A stretch of DNA of 64,000 nt, taken from positions 125,186 to 189,185 of the forward strand of contig NZ_LMRW01000029.1 of NCBI RefSeq assembly GCF_001428255.1, read 5' to 3'. Position 1 is the first letter of the stretch; every line of letters begins with the position of its first letter. Positions 9,601-16,770 of the stretch are shown here, piece by piece. Origin of the DNA: Agromyces sp. Soil535. Its GTDB lineage: Bacteria; Actinomycetota; Actinomycetes; Actinomycetales; Microbacteriaceae. The notes under the pieces were generated by a model. The model saw only the letters and a list, made by a program, of their open reading frames with translations. It made no database searches and was not told the DNA's origin. The translations under genes were made by a program, and so were the position numbers.

Positions 9601-11645
9601 CGATCCAGCCCGAGAATGTCGCGCCGGCTGCGCCCGCCGCAACGTCGACCACGGGTCCGAGCGCACCCTCCACGCCTGGTGACGGCGCGGCGCCGGGCGA
9701 TTCCGTCACGGAGTCGCCCAAGGCGTCGACCGTGCCCGAGACCGCGGGCGGCCGCGAGGCGAGCTCACGGCCGACGTGGACCCCGAACCCGACCGTGGCA
9801 CCGAACCACCCGTCGGATGGATCCGCCGGCCCGGGCACGACGTACAACGGGTACGACATCCCCGAGCTGACCCCCGAGATCCGACAGCAGCTCGACGCGC
9901 TCGCGACCCGGTCCGACGCCCCGATCGTTCGCAACGACGACGGGTCGTATTCGCTCCGGGAGCCGATCGAGGTCGACGCGTTCGAGATGAAGAATGCGAA
10001 GCACGACTGGGCGGAGTTCCAGCGGCAGGTGGGACTCCAGCAGCAGGGGCTGAACAACCTCACGCTTGCCGAGTGGCGACACAACGTCAACTTCTACGAC
10101 AGTCACAACCGTGTCGCCATCAACGAGCAGAAGGCGGCGGGGGCCCTGCTGAAGGCGGCCGGTGTGAACATGAGCGGCCAGGCCGTGCTGCACGGGCCCG
10201 ACCAGGTCGCCGGCGGTCGCGCGGATCGCTTCGACGGTGCCGGCTCCTTCGGTATCAACAGCTCTATGGGGCGCCAGTGGCAGGATCGCATCCTCGAACT
10301 GACCGACGGAGTGCGTGATGCCGCCGCATCGATCGACCCGGCCCTCCGGCCCCACATCCGGTTGACCGTCGAGCTCGGTGCCGTGAACGTCCGCGATGGC
10401 GGACAGGTCGCGCCGCAGGCCGTGCTGGGCGCAGCACGGCCGACCACCCCTCCCGTCGGGAGCACGCCGGCGCCCGTCGCGCCGACGGCGCCGGCCGCGT
10501 CCGCCACACCCGCAGCGACGCGCAGTTCGGCCGCCCCGGTCGATCAGAGCAGCGCGTCGTCCGCGGACGGCATCACCGATTCGGGTTCCGACGGGGGCGC
10601 GCAGGATGCCGGAGGCACGGCCGAGGGTTCTGACGTCGCGCCTGAGGGTTCCGAGGGTTCGGAGGCCGCGGCCGAGGGTTCCGACGTCGCGCCTGAGGGT
10701 TCCGAGGTCGCGCCTGAGGGTTCCGAGATGACGGCTGAGGGTTCCGAGGTCTCGTCAGAGGGTCCGGAGGCGGTGGCCGAGGGTTCCGATACGCCGGCCG
10801 AGGGGTCGACGGGTGAGAGTGCGGATGCCGACGGTTCCGAGATCTCGGCCGACGGCCCCGCGCAGGGCGATGAGCCCGCGGGCCAGGACCAGGCGGAGGC
10901 GGAGTCGCGGCCCGAGGACGCCGATCCGGCGGAAGCCGAGCCCGCATCCGACGCGAGCCCCGCTACCGCACCCCCCGCCTCCTACACGGTGGAAGGACAC
11001 GGCGCCTCCCAGGCGGCCATCGACCAGGCACGGGTGCAGGCCGACGAGCTGTTCGGCGGGCTCGCTCCCGAGAACCGCGCCCTCATGGCGACGAGGCCCG
11101 TGACCATCGACGTCATCCCGCACGGCACCAAGCTCACCGAGCTCGCCCCGTACGCGCACCTCGCCGGGAAGGAGACCTTCGACGGTCGGCAGTGGGCGGA
11201 CGTCCGCGGCATCCAGACCGAGGTCGACGGCGTGATCCGAGTGGCGATCGGCGAGGAGGGCCTGATCTCCATCGGAGTCCCGTCGGGGTACGGCCCTGGC
11301 TTCCTCGCAGCGCACGAGGGCGGGCACGGGCTGCAGTACTCGTCGCTCACCCCCGCTCAGATCACCGAGCTCGCCCAGCTGCACGCAGCACGTCTCGACG
11401 ACAGCGGGGCGATCGACGCGACGACCCCGCCCGGTGCCGCGACTGCCAAGTGGCTCGAGCCCGCGTGGTACTCTGCGGCGAACATGCAGGAGTACTTCGC
11501 GAACTCCGTCGCGGCCTACCTCGGTCACCCGTACAGCCACAGCGAGCTGAGTGCGACCCAGTACACGAGGGGATGGCTCGAGGCGAACGATCCCAAGATG
11601 CACGCACTCCTCGAGCAGGTCTACGGAGCGGAGAACACGCCGTGA
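6693..11645 (+). CDS. Giant T7SS polymorphic toxin with deamidase, DNase and metallopeptidase domains
   Basis: A 1650-residue predicted secreted toxin. Residues 1-110 form a WXG100-like helical targeting domain. Residues 245-275 are hydrophobic, followed by a Gly/Ala-rich segment. Residues about 520-620 are Ala/Pro/Ser tandem repeats. Residues 840-965 match the papain-fold glutamine deamidase family (Tox-PL): Cys863 in TNCGNTSS, His933 in GHWFN, Asp948 in SLDAQTG. Residues 1050-1235 match Ntox15: His1167 and Asp1170 of the HxxD motif in HGPDQVAGG, then INSSMGRQW. A Glu/Gly/Ser repeat linker (1310-1370) leads to a metallopeptidase at 1430-1650, with HEGGH (His1541, Glu1542, His1545) and a likely third ligand Glu1600 in QEYFANS, as in lethal-factor-like gluzincins. 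Domain names come from motif recognition. The deamidase could instead act as a papain-fold peptidase. Small genes follow directly and are immunity candidates. Confidence 0.88.
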   Translation: MAHVKLDPARLVQDGDELYSIARTLDSAVSTLVSRLSGSGGMAGDDNAAEEFCEGGEGYDALAGPTIDGVSSFGNGLRIVDAALSNTARAYDGAQKPGAGLDPATASPAEATPTIDESKASVPSALGPGWPGPLGEFQELLEWGLAQIGVVIPTGDEDKLQAASDAWGTFGDSIQSARSRVASSMPNVGAMTLPQQSTMLSCRTSLAEGLDRMRESADGMQQWIADFRTQLRQMREELGWFLKQMAIEIAAELAIGGLLTVVTAGLGALATAAKVGTTVVRWCVKIAKLIDRLKDFLRGIRGIKGALVRGGLRAAREGLQAGLASAIATTSVNHMRADDKGYTPQDVGTAFISAFAGGAAASPASRLLGGSGGPGLRAGTRQVAGETGAGAIDGLVSSGVESGITGQEFNPISSMVLGSLIGGGMSAGGRGIDAVLPGNNANSPDVTTTTDAPTAGGGTGSGSNGSGSGTSVATDSSGVPTPGSGNGGGSPTGDGSSVDVSGDAPSTPDGNGAPDASGTSSPDASSPTAPDASAPSGPDASSPAAPDASAPSGPDASSPTAPDASAPSGPDAGAPNSPDAGAPSSPDAGAPSSPDAGAPSSPDAGAPSSPDAGAPSSSEVSAPAGPEASAPAAPASPVTSPDVSTPAASEASASSAADASAPAAPESSALAAPEATPTTQADAPVAAAPASTSSTSTGDVDGATPEAPAAETSAGTQPDTADPEASGAAGIDEVAPEDVAAVGGAAAIVGAAAMVGKPSFLPTHTPGGSTPTAPTSPMANPAGSAPGTSAAGSGQSGPGQPGSGSDGSGQGTPGQDGGAGDGGQPDTTGNHSDRTIDEIDAALAAINPNYDPSDPANGYATNCGNTSSILNDFLNGQSSSEATTGTLDVPQMEARTGNPQTPMTPAQIDASLRAMGPGSHCVVGIDRSTGDGHWFNAYFDGTTVWSLDAQTGSRSPWPPNEPNATNWDASIQPENVAPAAPAATSTTGPSAPSTPGDGAAPGDSVTESPKASTVPETAGGREASSRPTWTPNPTVAPNHPSDGSAGPGTTYNGYDIPELTPEIRQQLDALATRSDAPIVRNDDGSYSLREPIEVDAFEMKNAKHDWAEFQRQVGLQQQGLNNLTLAEWRHNVNFYDSHNRVAINEQKAAGALLKAAGVNMSGQAVLHGPDQVAGGRADRFDGAGSFGINSSMGRQWQDRILELTDGVRDAAASIDPALRPHIRLTVELGAVNVRDGGQVAPQAVLGAARPTTPPVGSTPAPVAPTAPAASATPAATRSSAAPVDQSSASSADGITDSGSDGGAQDAGGTAEGSDVAPEGSEGSEAAAEGSDVAPEGSEVAPEGSEMTAEGSEVSSEGPEAVAEGSDTPAEGSTGESADADGSEISADGPAQGDEPAGQDQAEAESRPEDADPAEAEPASDASPATAPPASYTVEGHGASQAAIDQARVQADELFGGLAPENRALMATRPVTIDVIPHGTKLTELAPYAHLAGKETFDGRQWADVRGIQTEVDGVIRVAIGEEGLISIGVPSGYGPGFLAAHEGGHGLQYSSLTPAQITELAQLHAARLDDSGAIDATTPPGAATAKWLEPAWYSAANMQEYFANSVAAYLGHPYSHSELSATQYTRGWLEANDPKMHALLEQVYGAENTP
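8262..8405 (+). repeat. Three tandem 48-bp repeats inside the toxin gene
   Basis: Three in-frame copies of a 48-bp unit begin at 8262, 8310 and 8358. They encode a 16-residue period of the type SSPTAPDASAPSGPDA. They form a flexible Pro/Ser/Asp linker between the membrane-like region and the first catalytic domain. Confidence 0.9.
8427..8546 (+). repeat. Five tandem 24-bp repeats inside the toxin gene
   Basis: Five in-frame copies of a 24-bp unit (DAGAPSSP) with starts at 8427, 8451, 8475, 8499 and 8523; the last two are diverged. Near-identical nucleotide copies suggest recent expansion by slippage or recombination. Confidence 0.9.
10623..10800 (+). repeat. Irregular 21-bp repeats encoding an acidic linker in the toxin
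   Basis: About eight units starting GAGGGTTCC encode EGSEVAP-like heptads. The linker separates the DNase domain from the C-terminal metallopeptidase and is strongly acidic. Confidence 0.85.
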
Positions 11646-11917
11646 ACGGAGCGTCCGAACGAACGCGCAGGTATCGGGTCCTGCTGGGTGAGCGCCTCGC
11701 GCTCGAGATCCGCGACGAGCCCGGAATCCTCGTGAGCATCTCCGCCCCCCCGCCTCCTCCGGGTACGCCGCCGGTGACGCATCCGTTCGCGACGGCCACG
11801 TTCCACCTTGCGGAAGTCGAGGGCGACCTCGGTGCGCTCCTGCGCGAGTCATCCGACCTCGATGCCTTCCTGGAGGCCGTGGCTCGCGCGGGCTATCGGA
11901 TCGAACCGGTCGACTGA
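11642..11917 (+). CDS. Small protein coupled to the toxin gene, candidate immunity protein
   Basis: A 91-residue protein whose GTG start at 11642 overlaps the toxin stop codon (GTGA), so it should be translated in step with the toxin. It has a basic N-terminus, a short Pro run (APPPPPGTPP, about residues 36-45) and two helical segments. No family was recognised. The position suggests an immunity protein for one of the toxin domains, most simply the C-terminal metallopeptidase, but this is only inference. Confidence 0.6.
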   Translation: MNGASERTRRYRVLLGERLALEIRDEPGILVSISAPPPPPGTPPVTHPFATATFHLAEVEGDLGALLRESSDLDAFLEAVARAGYRIEPVD

Positions 11918-11962
11918 TCGCGTCGGAGCATCGTCGAGGCAGGCAGGCAGGCAGGGGAGAAG

Positions 11963-12343
11963 ATGACCATCGCGACGAATCAGGAACTGGATCGTTTTCT
12001 GGCGTCCGTGCAGCAGCTGACTCCCCAGGACTTCGTCGCGATCGGTGACCAGGCACGCACGACGGGAACCGCAGCACGAACCGCCGCTCGAAAGGCCGCC
12101 AAGCTCTCCGCGTCCGACCGGAGTGCGCTCGACAAGCGGGTTCGCGACGCGTTCGTTCCGATGCACGAACGCCTCCTGGCGGACCCGAGCGCTGACCTCC
12201 ACGACGCCATCATGGACACCATCACCGCCGCGCTCGGGGTCGTGCAGCGGGCGAAGCTCTCGGCGCACCAGTACGAGGCCCTTGTCGGCCCGTTCCACGC
12301 GGTCGGCGCCGACGTACCCCCCAGGGAGTCGGATCCTGCCTGA
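11963..12343 (+). CDS. Small helical protein of unknown function in the toxin cassette
   Basis: A 126-residue, mostly helical, soluble protein with no signal peptide and no family I recognise. It has a good ribosome site (GGGGAGAAG just before the ATG). It lies 45 bases after the preceding small gene and before the Tdi1-like immunity gene, so it is either an additional immunity protein or a chaperone of the toxin cassette. Confidence 0.6.
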   Translation: MTIATNQELDRFLASVQQLTPQDFVAIGDQARTTGTAARTAARKAAKLSASDRSALDKRVRDAFVPMHERLLADPSADLHDAIMDTITAALGVVQRAKLSAHQYEALVGPFHAVGADVPPRESDPA

Positions 12344-12394
12344 ACCTCGCCGCGACAACACCCCGCGATCCGCGGCGCCGACTCCACGACGGGC

Positions 12395-12433
12395 AGTCCT
12401 CCCCATTCCGTGCAGGACCCCCGTCGGTAGACT
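12395..12433 (+). promoter_or_regulatory. Candidate promoter of the immunity gene pair
   Basis: AGTCCTCCCCATTCCGT at 12395-12411 repeats the block found at 5286-5302 before the WXG100 genes. A TAGACT -10 candidate lies at 12428-12433. The message would have a leader of about 90 bases. Confidence 0.4.
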
Positions 12434-12529
12434 TCGGCGGGGTGGCCTCCCCACCCGAGCGCGCGGCTTCCGGCACGCGGCATGGGCTGCCACCGGGATC
12501 CCATTCCCAGACACGCCAGGAAGGCACGC

Positions 12530-13402
12530 ATGACGACGTTCCGCACATTCGACCCGGTCGCACCGATCGGCGAGGAGACGATCGCCCGGTTCGCCGCGCA
12601 GGTTCCCGACGGCGTCGCCGATCTCTGGCGCAACCAGGGCGCAGGCGTCGTCGGCGACGACGGATTCTTCCGGGTTGTCGACCCAGCGCGGGCGGCGTCG
12701 ATGCTCGAGGGTGTCTTCGGCCTGCCCGACGGGTCCACCGTGCTGTTCACGACGGCGCTCGGTGACCTGGTCTCCCACGTGAACGGTCTCTACCTCGTCA
12801 TGAAGTCGCGGTTCGGCGCCATCGACATCATCGAGGGCCGATCGTTCGACGAACTGGTCGCCCTCATCGAGGATCCTGCGCAACGCGACGTCGCGTGGGA
12901 GTGGCAGCCCTATCCTGCGGCCCGCGATCGCGACGGCGTTCCCGGCTTCGAGCAGTGCTTCGGCTTCGTGCCCCTGCTCGCCCTCGGCGGGCGAGCCGAC
13001 GTCGAGCACCTGACGCTCGGCGGTCTCTACGAGCACCTCGCCGTCATCGCGCAGCTCGCCGGCCAGCCCGAGGTGCGTCGACCGTTGCAGATCGTGAGCG
13101 CGGGGGACGCACCGGCACCGGGCGAGCCCGGCAGCACCGAGCGTCTCATCGAGGTCGGCAGGTCGCTGTTCGCGAAGCTCGCCACCGATCCCGTGCTGAA
13201 CGTCATCGAACTGCCCGACGGGCTCGGCGTCTGCCTCGTGCACGCCGTGCGCGGCGGTGGCAAGATCTACGTCGCACCCGACGAATCGGTGCTGTTCGTC
13301 GGCTCCGCGGTGGACTTCGACGCGGGGCTCGGTGCATTCCGAGACGGGGTGCGCACCCCGCGCGAGAAGTTCGACCTCTCCGGCGGAGGGGCGGACGCCT
13401 GA
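12530..13402 (+). CDS. GAD-like/DUF1851 (Tdi1-type) immunity protein with an extra C-terminal domain
   Basis: A 290-residue cytoplasmic protein. Residues 5-65 fit the GAD-like domain (FAAQVPDGVADLWRNQGAG then a phenylalanine-rich strand). Residues 65-185 fit DUF1851, with the hallmark CFGFVPLLALGG at about 143-154 followed by a helix ending in AQLAGQ. This two-domain pair is the family of Tdi1, the immunity protein of the Agrobacterium Ntox15 DNase Tde1, so it most likely neutralises the Ntox15 domain of the toxin encoded upstream. Residues 195-290 are an added segment not expected in Tdi1 and may guard against a second toxin activity. The ATG at 12530 has AGGAAGG upstream; an in-frame ATG at 12482 was not used. 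Confidence 0.85.
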   Translation: MTTFRTFDPVAPIGEETIARFAAQVPDGVADLWRNQGAGVVGDDGFFRVVDPARAASMLEGVFGLPDGSTVLFTTALGDLVSHVNGLYLVMKSRFGAIDIIEGRSFDELVALIEDPAQRDVAWEWQPYPAARDRDGVPGFEQCFGFVPLLALGGRADVEHLTLGGLYEHLAVIAQLAGQPEVRRPLQIVSAGDAPAPGEPGSTERLIEVGRSLFAKLATDPVLNVIELPDGLGVCLVHAVRGGGKIYVAPDESVLFVGSAVDFDAGLGAFRDGVRTPREKFDLSGGGADA

Positions 13403-13740
13403 TGGCCGAGACGCTCGAGCAGCGCTGCGACCGACTGCGGGAGCCCGTGACGGAGCTCGTCGGCGTGAGCATCTCGGCGACGCTTCGCCCGCAGGACCTG
13501 CCGGAGCTCATGCGGGCGATCGCCGCTGTTCGCGAGATCCTCTCGGATGACCCGTCGAGCATCCCACCGGGACCGTTCCTCGACTGGCTGCCGACGGCGT
13601 TGCGCAATCTCGCCCGGATGGAAGAGGCCGTCACCTCCGGCGACCCCGCGACGTCGTACGCCATCCTCACCGACCAGCACGACGGGTTCATCCGCCTCAC
13701 CGACGGCTGCGCCGGATTCCCCGGCTGGGCGCGCGTCTGA
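13402..13740 (+). CDS. Small helical protein coupled to the immunity gene
   Basis: A 112-residue protein starting within the stop of the preceding gene (TGATG), hence translationally coupled. It is predicted helical with several acidic residues and a Gly/Trp-containing C-terminus. No family was recognised. Tight coupling to the Tdi1-like gene suggests it is a partner or a further immunity protein. Confidence 0.6.
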   Translation: MAETLEQRCDRLREPVTELVGVSISATLRPQDLPELMRAIAAVREILSDDPSSIPPGPFLDWLPTALRNLARMEEAVTSGDPATSYAILTDQHDGFIRLTDGCAGFPGWARV

Positions 13741-13747
13741 GCGCCGG

Positions 13748-14383
13748 CTAGTTGCGTAGGAACGGGTCGAGGAACCCGTTGACGACCGTCTGGCTCGCCC
13801 GGGCGCCGTAGTGATCGATCGACAGCCGGCTGATGGCCGCGTACGCGTTGTCGCGCAGGATCGTGAGCGGAAGGGCCTGCCATTCCCGTCCGGATCGCAC
13901 GGCGATGCCGACGTACGCCACGGCGTCGGAGCGGGCGAGCCAGACGCCGAGCACGACGGTGCCGCTCCTCGCCACCGGTACCGGCAGGTAGATGCGCGGG
14001 TCGCCCGTGCGGAATCGCTCGAGCACGGCCGTGGCCTCCTGCGGCGGGATCCCGAGGTACGAGCTGGCCTGCTGGGTGAGTCTCGATCCGGTCTCGACGC
14101 GCTCCCACCGGTACGACCAGGCGAAGAACCAGACGAGCCCGCCGATGACGGCTGCCGCGCTGAAGAAGACCGCACCGGGCGCGACGAGGCCCCGCATGCC
14201 CGACCGGCGTCCTTCGTAATCGGACGAGAGTTCGACGAGTGCGTCGTACAGGCCCAACGAGAGCACGAGCGCCACGGCGCCGACGCCGGCCATCACGATG
14301 GCGCCGATCATCCGTCCGCCCGAGCGGACGCGCCGCACCTCCTGCGGGGCGGCGTACAGCGGCTGTTCCTGCGGTTCCGTCAC
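13748..14383 (-). CDS. Membrane protein of unknown function
   Basis: A 211-residue protein with a short soluble N-terminus, two predicted membrane helices (about residues 26-48 and 68-92) and a soluble C-terminal half of mixed beta/alpha character. No family was recognised. The GTG start at 14383 overlaps the stop of its upstream partner by four bases (GTGA), so the two form an operon. It converges on the toxin/immunity genes and may belong to the same accessory block. Confidence 0.7.
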   Translation of the reverse strand: MTEPQEQPLYAAPQEVRRVRSGGRMIGAIVMAGVGAVALVLSLGLYDALVELSSDYEGRRSGMRGLVAPGAVFFSAAAVIGGLVWFFAWSYRWERVETGSRLTQQASSYLGIPPQEATAVLERFRTGDPRIYLPVPVARSGTVVLGVWLARSDAVAYVGIAVRSGREWQALPLTILRDNAYAAISRLSIDHYGARASQTVVNGFLDPFLRN

Positions 14384-15111
14384 GCGCGGCTTCCCTTCTC
14401 CACGGGCCACTTCCGGTCGATCATCGGGCCCTTCCACTCGAAGTACTCGAACACCTTTCGGAAGGACCGTGCCGGGATGCCCCGGCGTTCGGACTCGCGG
14501 ATGAGCACCTGCGCCGCCTGATGGGCCGTGGCGTCGTCGACGACGGCGTCGAGCATGAGCGGGACGAGTCCACGACGGGCGCCGTCGAACTCGTCGAAGA
14601 GCGTCACGACGGCGGCTCCGCGAGCGCCGACGAAGGCGTGCCTGAGCCGGACGCCGTCGCGGACGCCGAGCTCGCACAGCAGGGTCGGGCTTCCGGCTCT
14701 CACGGTCGCGCGCGCGAGCGCTCCGGACAGCGGCAACCGCTGCAGCTGGCCGGTACGCTCGCGGTCGTCGACCACGCCGACGAAGACGATCTGCTCCCAC
14801 GGGATGAGCGGTGCGCCGGCGAGTCGCACCCCGGTCGCGCCGACGGTGAGCGCGATGTCGTCGTCGGCGACGAGCAACGCCAGTGCGCGCCGACGGCGCA
14901 CCGCAAGGACTGCGGAGACCGCGCATGCGATCACCCCGAGCGATGCGATGACGATCGTGAACCAGCCCATGCCGACGACGATGGTGACGACGAGTCCGCC
15001 GGCGAGCAGGACGCCGAGCGCGAGGCTCACGATCAGCATGCCCGCATTCCAGCGTCGGATGCTGCCCGTCTTCGTGCGATCGACGTGTGCGGCGTAGTGC
15101 GTGTCCCCCAC
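14380..15111 (-). CDS. Membrane protein of unknown function
   Basis: A 243-residue protein with two adjacent membrane helices (about residues 25-48 and 50-75) followed by a soluble domain with a PH-like strand pattern (LIPWEQIVFVGVVDD). The GTG start at 15111 was chosen because GGAGGA lies five bases upstream; an in-frame ATG at 15159 has no such site. It is the first gene of a two-gene minus-strand operon. Function unknown. Confidence 0.7.
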   Translation of the reverse strand: MGDTHYAAHVDRTKTGSIRRWNAGMLIVSLALGVLLAGGLVVTIVVGMGWFTIVIASLGVIACAVSAVLAVRRRRALALLVADDDIALTVGATGVRLAGAPLIPWEQIVFVGVVDDRERTGQLQRLPLSGALARATVRAGSPTLLCELGVRDGVRLRHAFVGARGAAVVTLFDEFDGARRGLVPLMLDAVVDDATAHQAAQVLIRESERRGIPARSFRKVFEYFEWKGPMIDRKWPVEKGSRA

Positions 15112-15239
15112 TGCGTTCCTCCGGGTCGTCGTGGGCCGCGGCGGGCCGAGGCCGTCCACAGCCTATCCGCTGTGCGCCGCGCCGCAGGCCGGCGCATCGA
15201 CGGAGCCGTACCGCCTGCTGGGCGTCGAGGCTGGGCGCG

Positions 15240-15245
15240 TAGTCT
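15240..15245 (+). promoter_or_regulatory. Leaderless -10 TAGTCT before the gene at 15252
   Basis: TAGTCT ends six bases before the ATG at 15252. There is no Shine-Dalgarno sequence, so a leaderless transcript starting at the ATG is predicted. Confidence 0.55.
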
Positions 15246-15251
15246 CGACGC

Positions 15252-15728
15252 ATGGACGAGCCCCGACGCAACGCCTGGGTCGTGGCTGCGTTCGCCGCGG
15301 CACTCGACCTCGCGCTCGTCGTGTGCGCGTACGGGTTCGTGAGCCTGCTCACCGACGTCGAGGTGATCGCGAGCCCCGAGGCCGGGCCCCTGGTCGGACC
15401 GGCAGCGGTCGGGGCATCCGTCGCAGCCGTGCTGCTCACGCTCGCGCACACGCTCCGGCAGCCTGAGCGCCAGTTGCCGGGCGTCGTGTTCGCCGCGCTC
15501 TGGAGCTGGGTCGCCGCGGTCGTGGTCGCGGGCGTCGGCTACGCGTTCGCGACCGGCACGTTCACGGCCGCCGTGCTCTTCGGCCTGGGGTTCGGCATCG
15601 GCTGGTTCGGCCTGCTGATCCCCGGCGTCGCCGCGGTCGTCGCCTCGTTCGCGGCACTCGTCGCCCGCGGCCGGGCAAGCGGCATGGATCGACCCCGCTG
15701 GCCGTGGGAGCGCGACGACGAGGAGTGA
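15252..15728 (+). CDS. Four-helix membrane protein of unknown function
   Basis: A 158-residue integral membrane protein with four predicted helices (about residues 10-32, 45-66, 78-100 and 105-135) and a charged C-terminal tail. It resembles small DUF6121-type membrane proteins seen in Microbacteriaceae, but that assignment is from memory and unsure. The gene ends 72 bases before the preferred start of the next gene. Confidence 0.65.
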   Translation: MDEPRRNAWVVAAFAAALDLALVVCAYGFVSLLTDVEVIASPEAGPLVGPAAVGASVAAVLLTLAHTLRQPERQLPGVVFAALWSWVAAVVVAGVGYAFATGTFTAAVLFGLGFGIGWFGLLIPGVAAVVASFAALVARGRASGMDRPRWPWERDDEE

Positions 15729-15788
15729 CGGATGCCGCGCGGCGCGCAATCCGCTGGCCGGATCGGCGTCCGCGGCGATCCCGCGCAG

Positions 15789-15794
15789 TATCGT
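15789..15794 (+). promoter_or_regulatory. Leaderless -10 TATCGT before the GTG at 15801
   Basis: TATCGT lies six bases before a GTG at 15801, matching the spacing seen at other leaderless genes in this window. It supports the internal start over the ATG at 15732. Confidence 0.45.
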
Positions 15795-15800
15795 GAACGC

Positions 15801-16454
15801 GTGGAGGGATCGATCGAGGCGCGCGTGAGCCGCGAGGTCGACCGGTGGCTCGCCTGGCTGCCCCGGTGGCGTCCGGGCACCCACCGCGCCCGGGTCCGGC
15901 TGTGCACCCGCTGCTTCGGCTCCCCGATCCTCACCGCCGCCGGCCTCGACGTCGACGTGCCGCACCCGGTGCAGCACGCGTTCTCGATGCGCATGAAGGG
16001 CATCATCGACGCCGCCGTCGACGACTACACCGCCCGCAACCTGCCGATGCTGCACCGCGAGATCCGCCTCGCCGAGGAGCGCAAGGCGCGTCGGCCGTAC
16101 CGCGCGGGGGAGGGGCTCGAGCCCGAGTTCCTCGGCCTCGACCTCGACCCCGAGCCGGTGCCCGACCAGCCGTTCCTGTTCACGCTCAGCGGGCTCGAGG
16201 CGGATGCCGCCGCCGAGACGAACGAGCCGGCGCCGCGGCCGTTCACGTTCGAGGAGAAGGAGGCGCTGCGCGAGGAGGTGCGCCTCGCCGACGAGTTCGC
16301 GAAGCAGCTCGGGCGTCGCATCTGCGTGGAGCTCGCGCAGCACCGCGAGCGCATCGGCCACGCCGTCGTCGAGTACGTCGAGCCGCAGGTGGAGGAGCTC
16401 CTCGCCGACCTCGACCGGGAGCTCGACGCCCCGGGGTGGCCCGGCTCGCCGTGA
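15801..16454 (+). CDS. Conserved-looking protein of unknown function with a CxxC motif
   Basis: A soluble protein of 217 residues from the GTG at 15801, or 240 residues from an ATG at 15732 that follows GGAG by six bases. The leaderless TATCGT box at 15789 and the poor composition of the extra 23 residues favour the shorter form. The protein has a CTRC motif near residue 37, a Glu/Arg-rich middle and a long C-terminal helix. No family was recognised. It lies between the membrane protein gene and the str operon. Confidence 0.6.
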   Translation: MEGSIEARVSREVDRWLAWLPRWRPGTHRARVRLCTRCFGSPILTAAGLDVDVPHPVQHAFSMRMKGIIDAAVDDYTARNLPMLHREIRLAEERKARRPYRAGEGLEPEFLGLDLDPEPVPDQPFLFTLSGLEADAAAETNEPAPRPFTFEEKEALREEVRLADEFAKQLGRRICVELAQHRERIGHAVVEYVEPQVEELLADLDRELDAPGWPGSP

Positions 16455-16509
16455 GCCGGCGGCGCATTCCGCCTGCGGAGAACATGCGGCCCGCGGCATC
16501 CGCCCTCAT

Positions 16510-16538
16510 TTGACCGCGAGGTTACGCGGCATTACCAT
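16510..16538 (+). promoter_or_regulatory. str operon promoter upstream of rpsL
   Basis: TTGACC (16510-16515), 17 bases, then TACCAT (16533-16538) is a good sigma-70/HrdB-type promoter. The 316-base space 16455-16770 holds this promoter and a leader of about 225 bases before rpsL; no gene is visible in it. Confidence 0.65.
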
Positions 16539-16770
16539 TGATCGGGTGTGCGCGTTGACGCGCGCTTGAACCGTGCCTGCGCGAGCGTTCGCGAGATCGC
16601 TCCAGCATGTCACATCTCCGGTTCGTACCAGACGCACACTCCAAGGGCACCTCGACGGTTGCCCCCACGGCATACCCACCACTCCAAGGCGCCGCAGCTC
16701 TGCGGTGCCGGTGGGTCGTGATGTGAAATCCATCAATGCTGTCACCGTGCAGCAATAACAAGGAGAAGCA

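Noticed and set aside
6693..11645. Frameshift or fusion of several separate toxin genes
   Set aside because: The frame is open for 1650 codons with consistent codon use and linker repeats between domains, so a single multidomain gene is the simplest reading.
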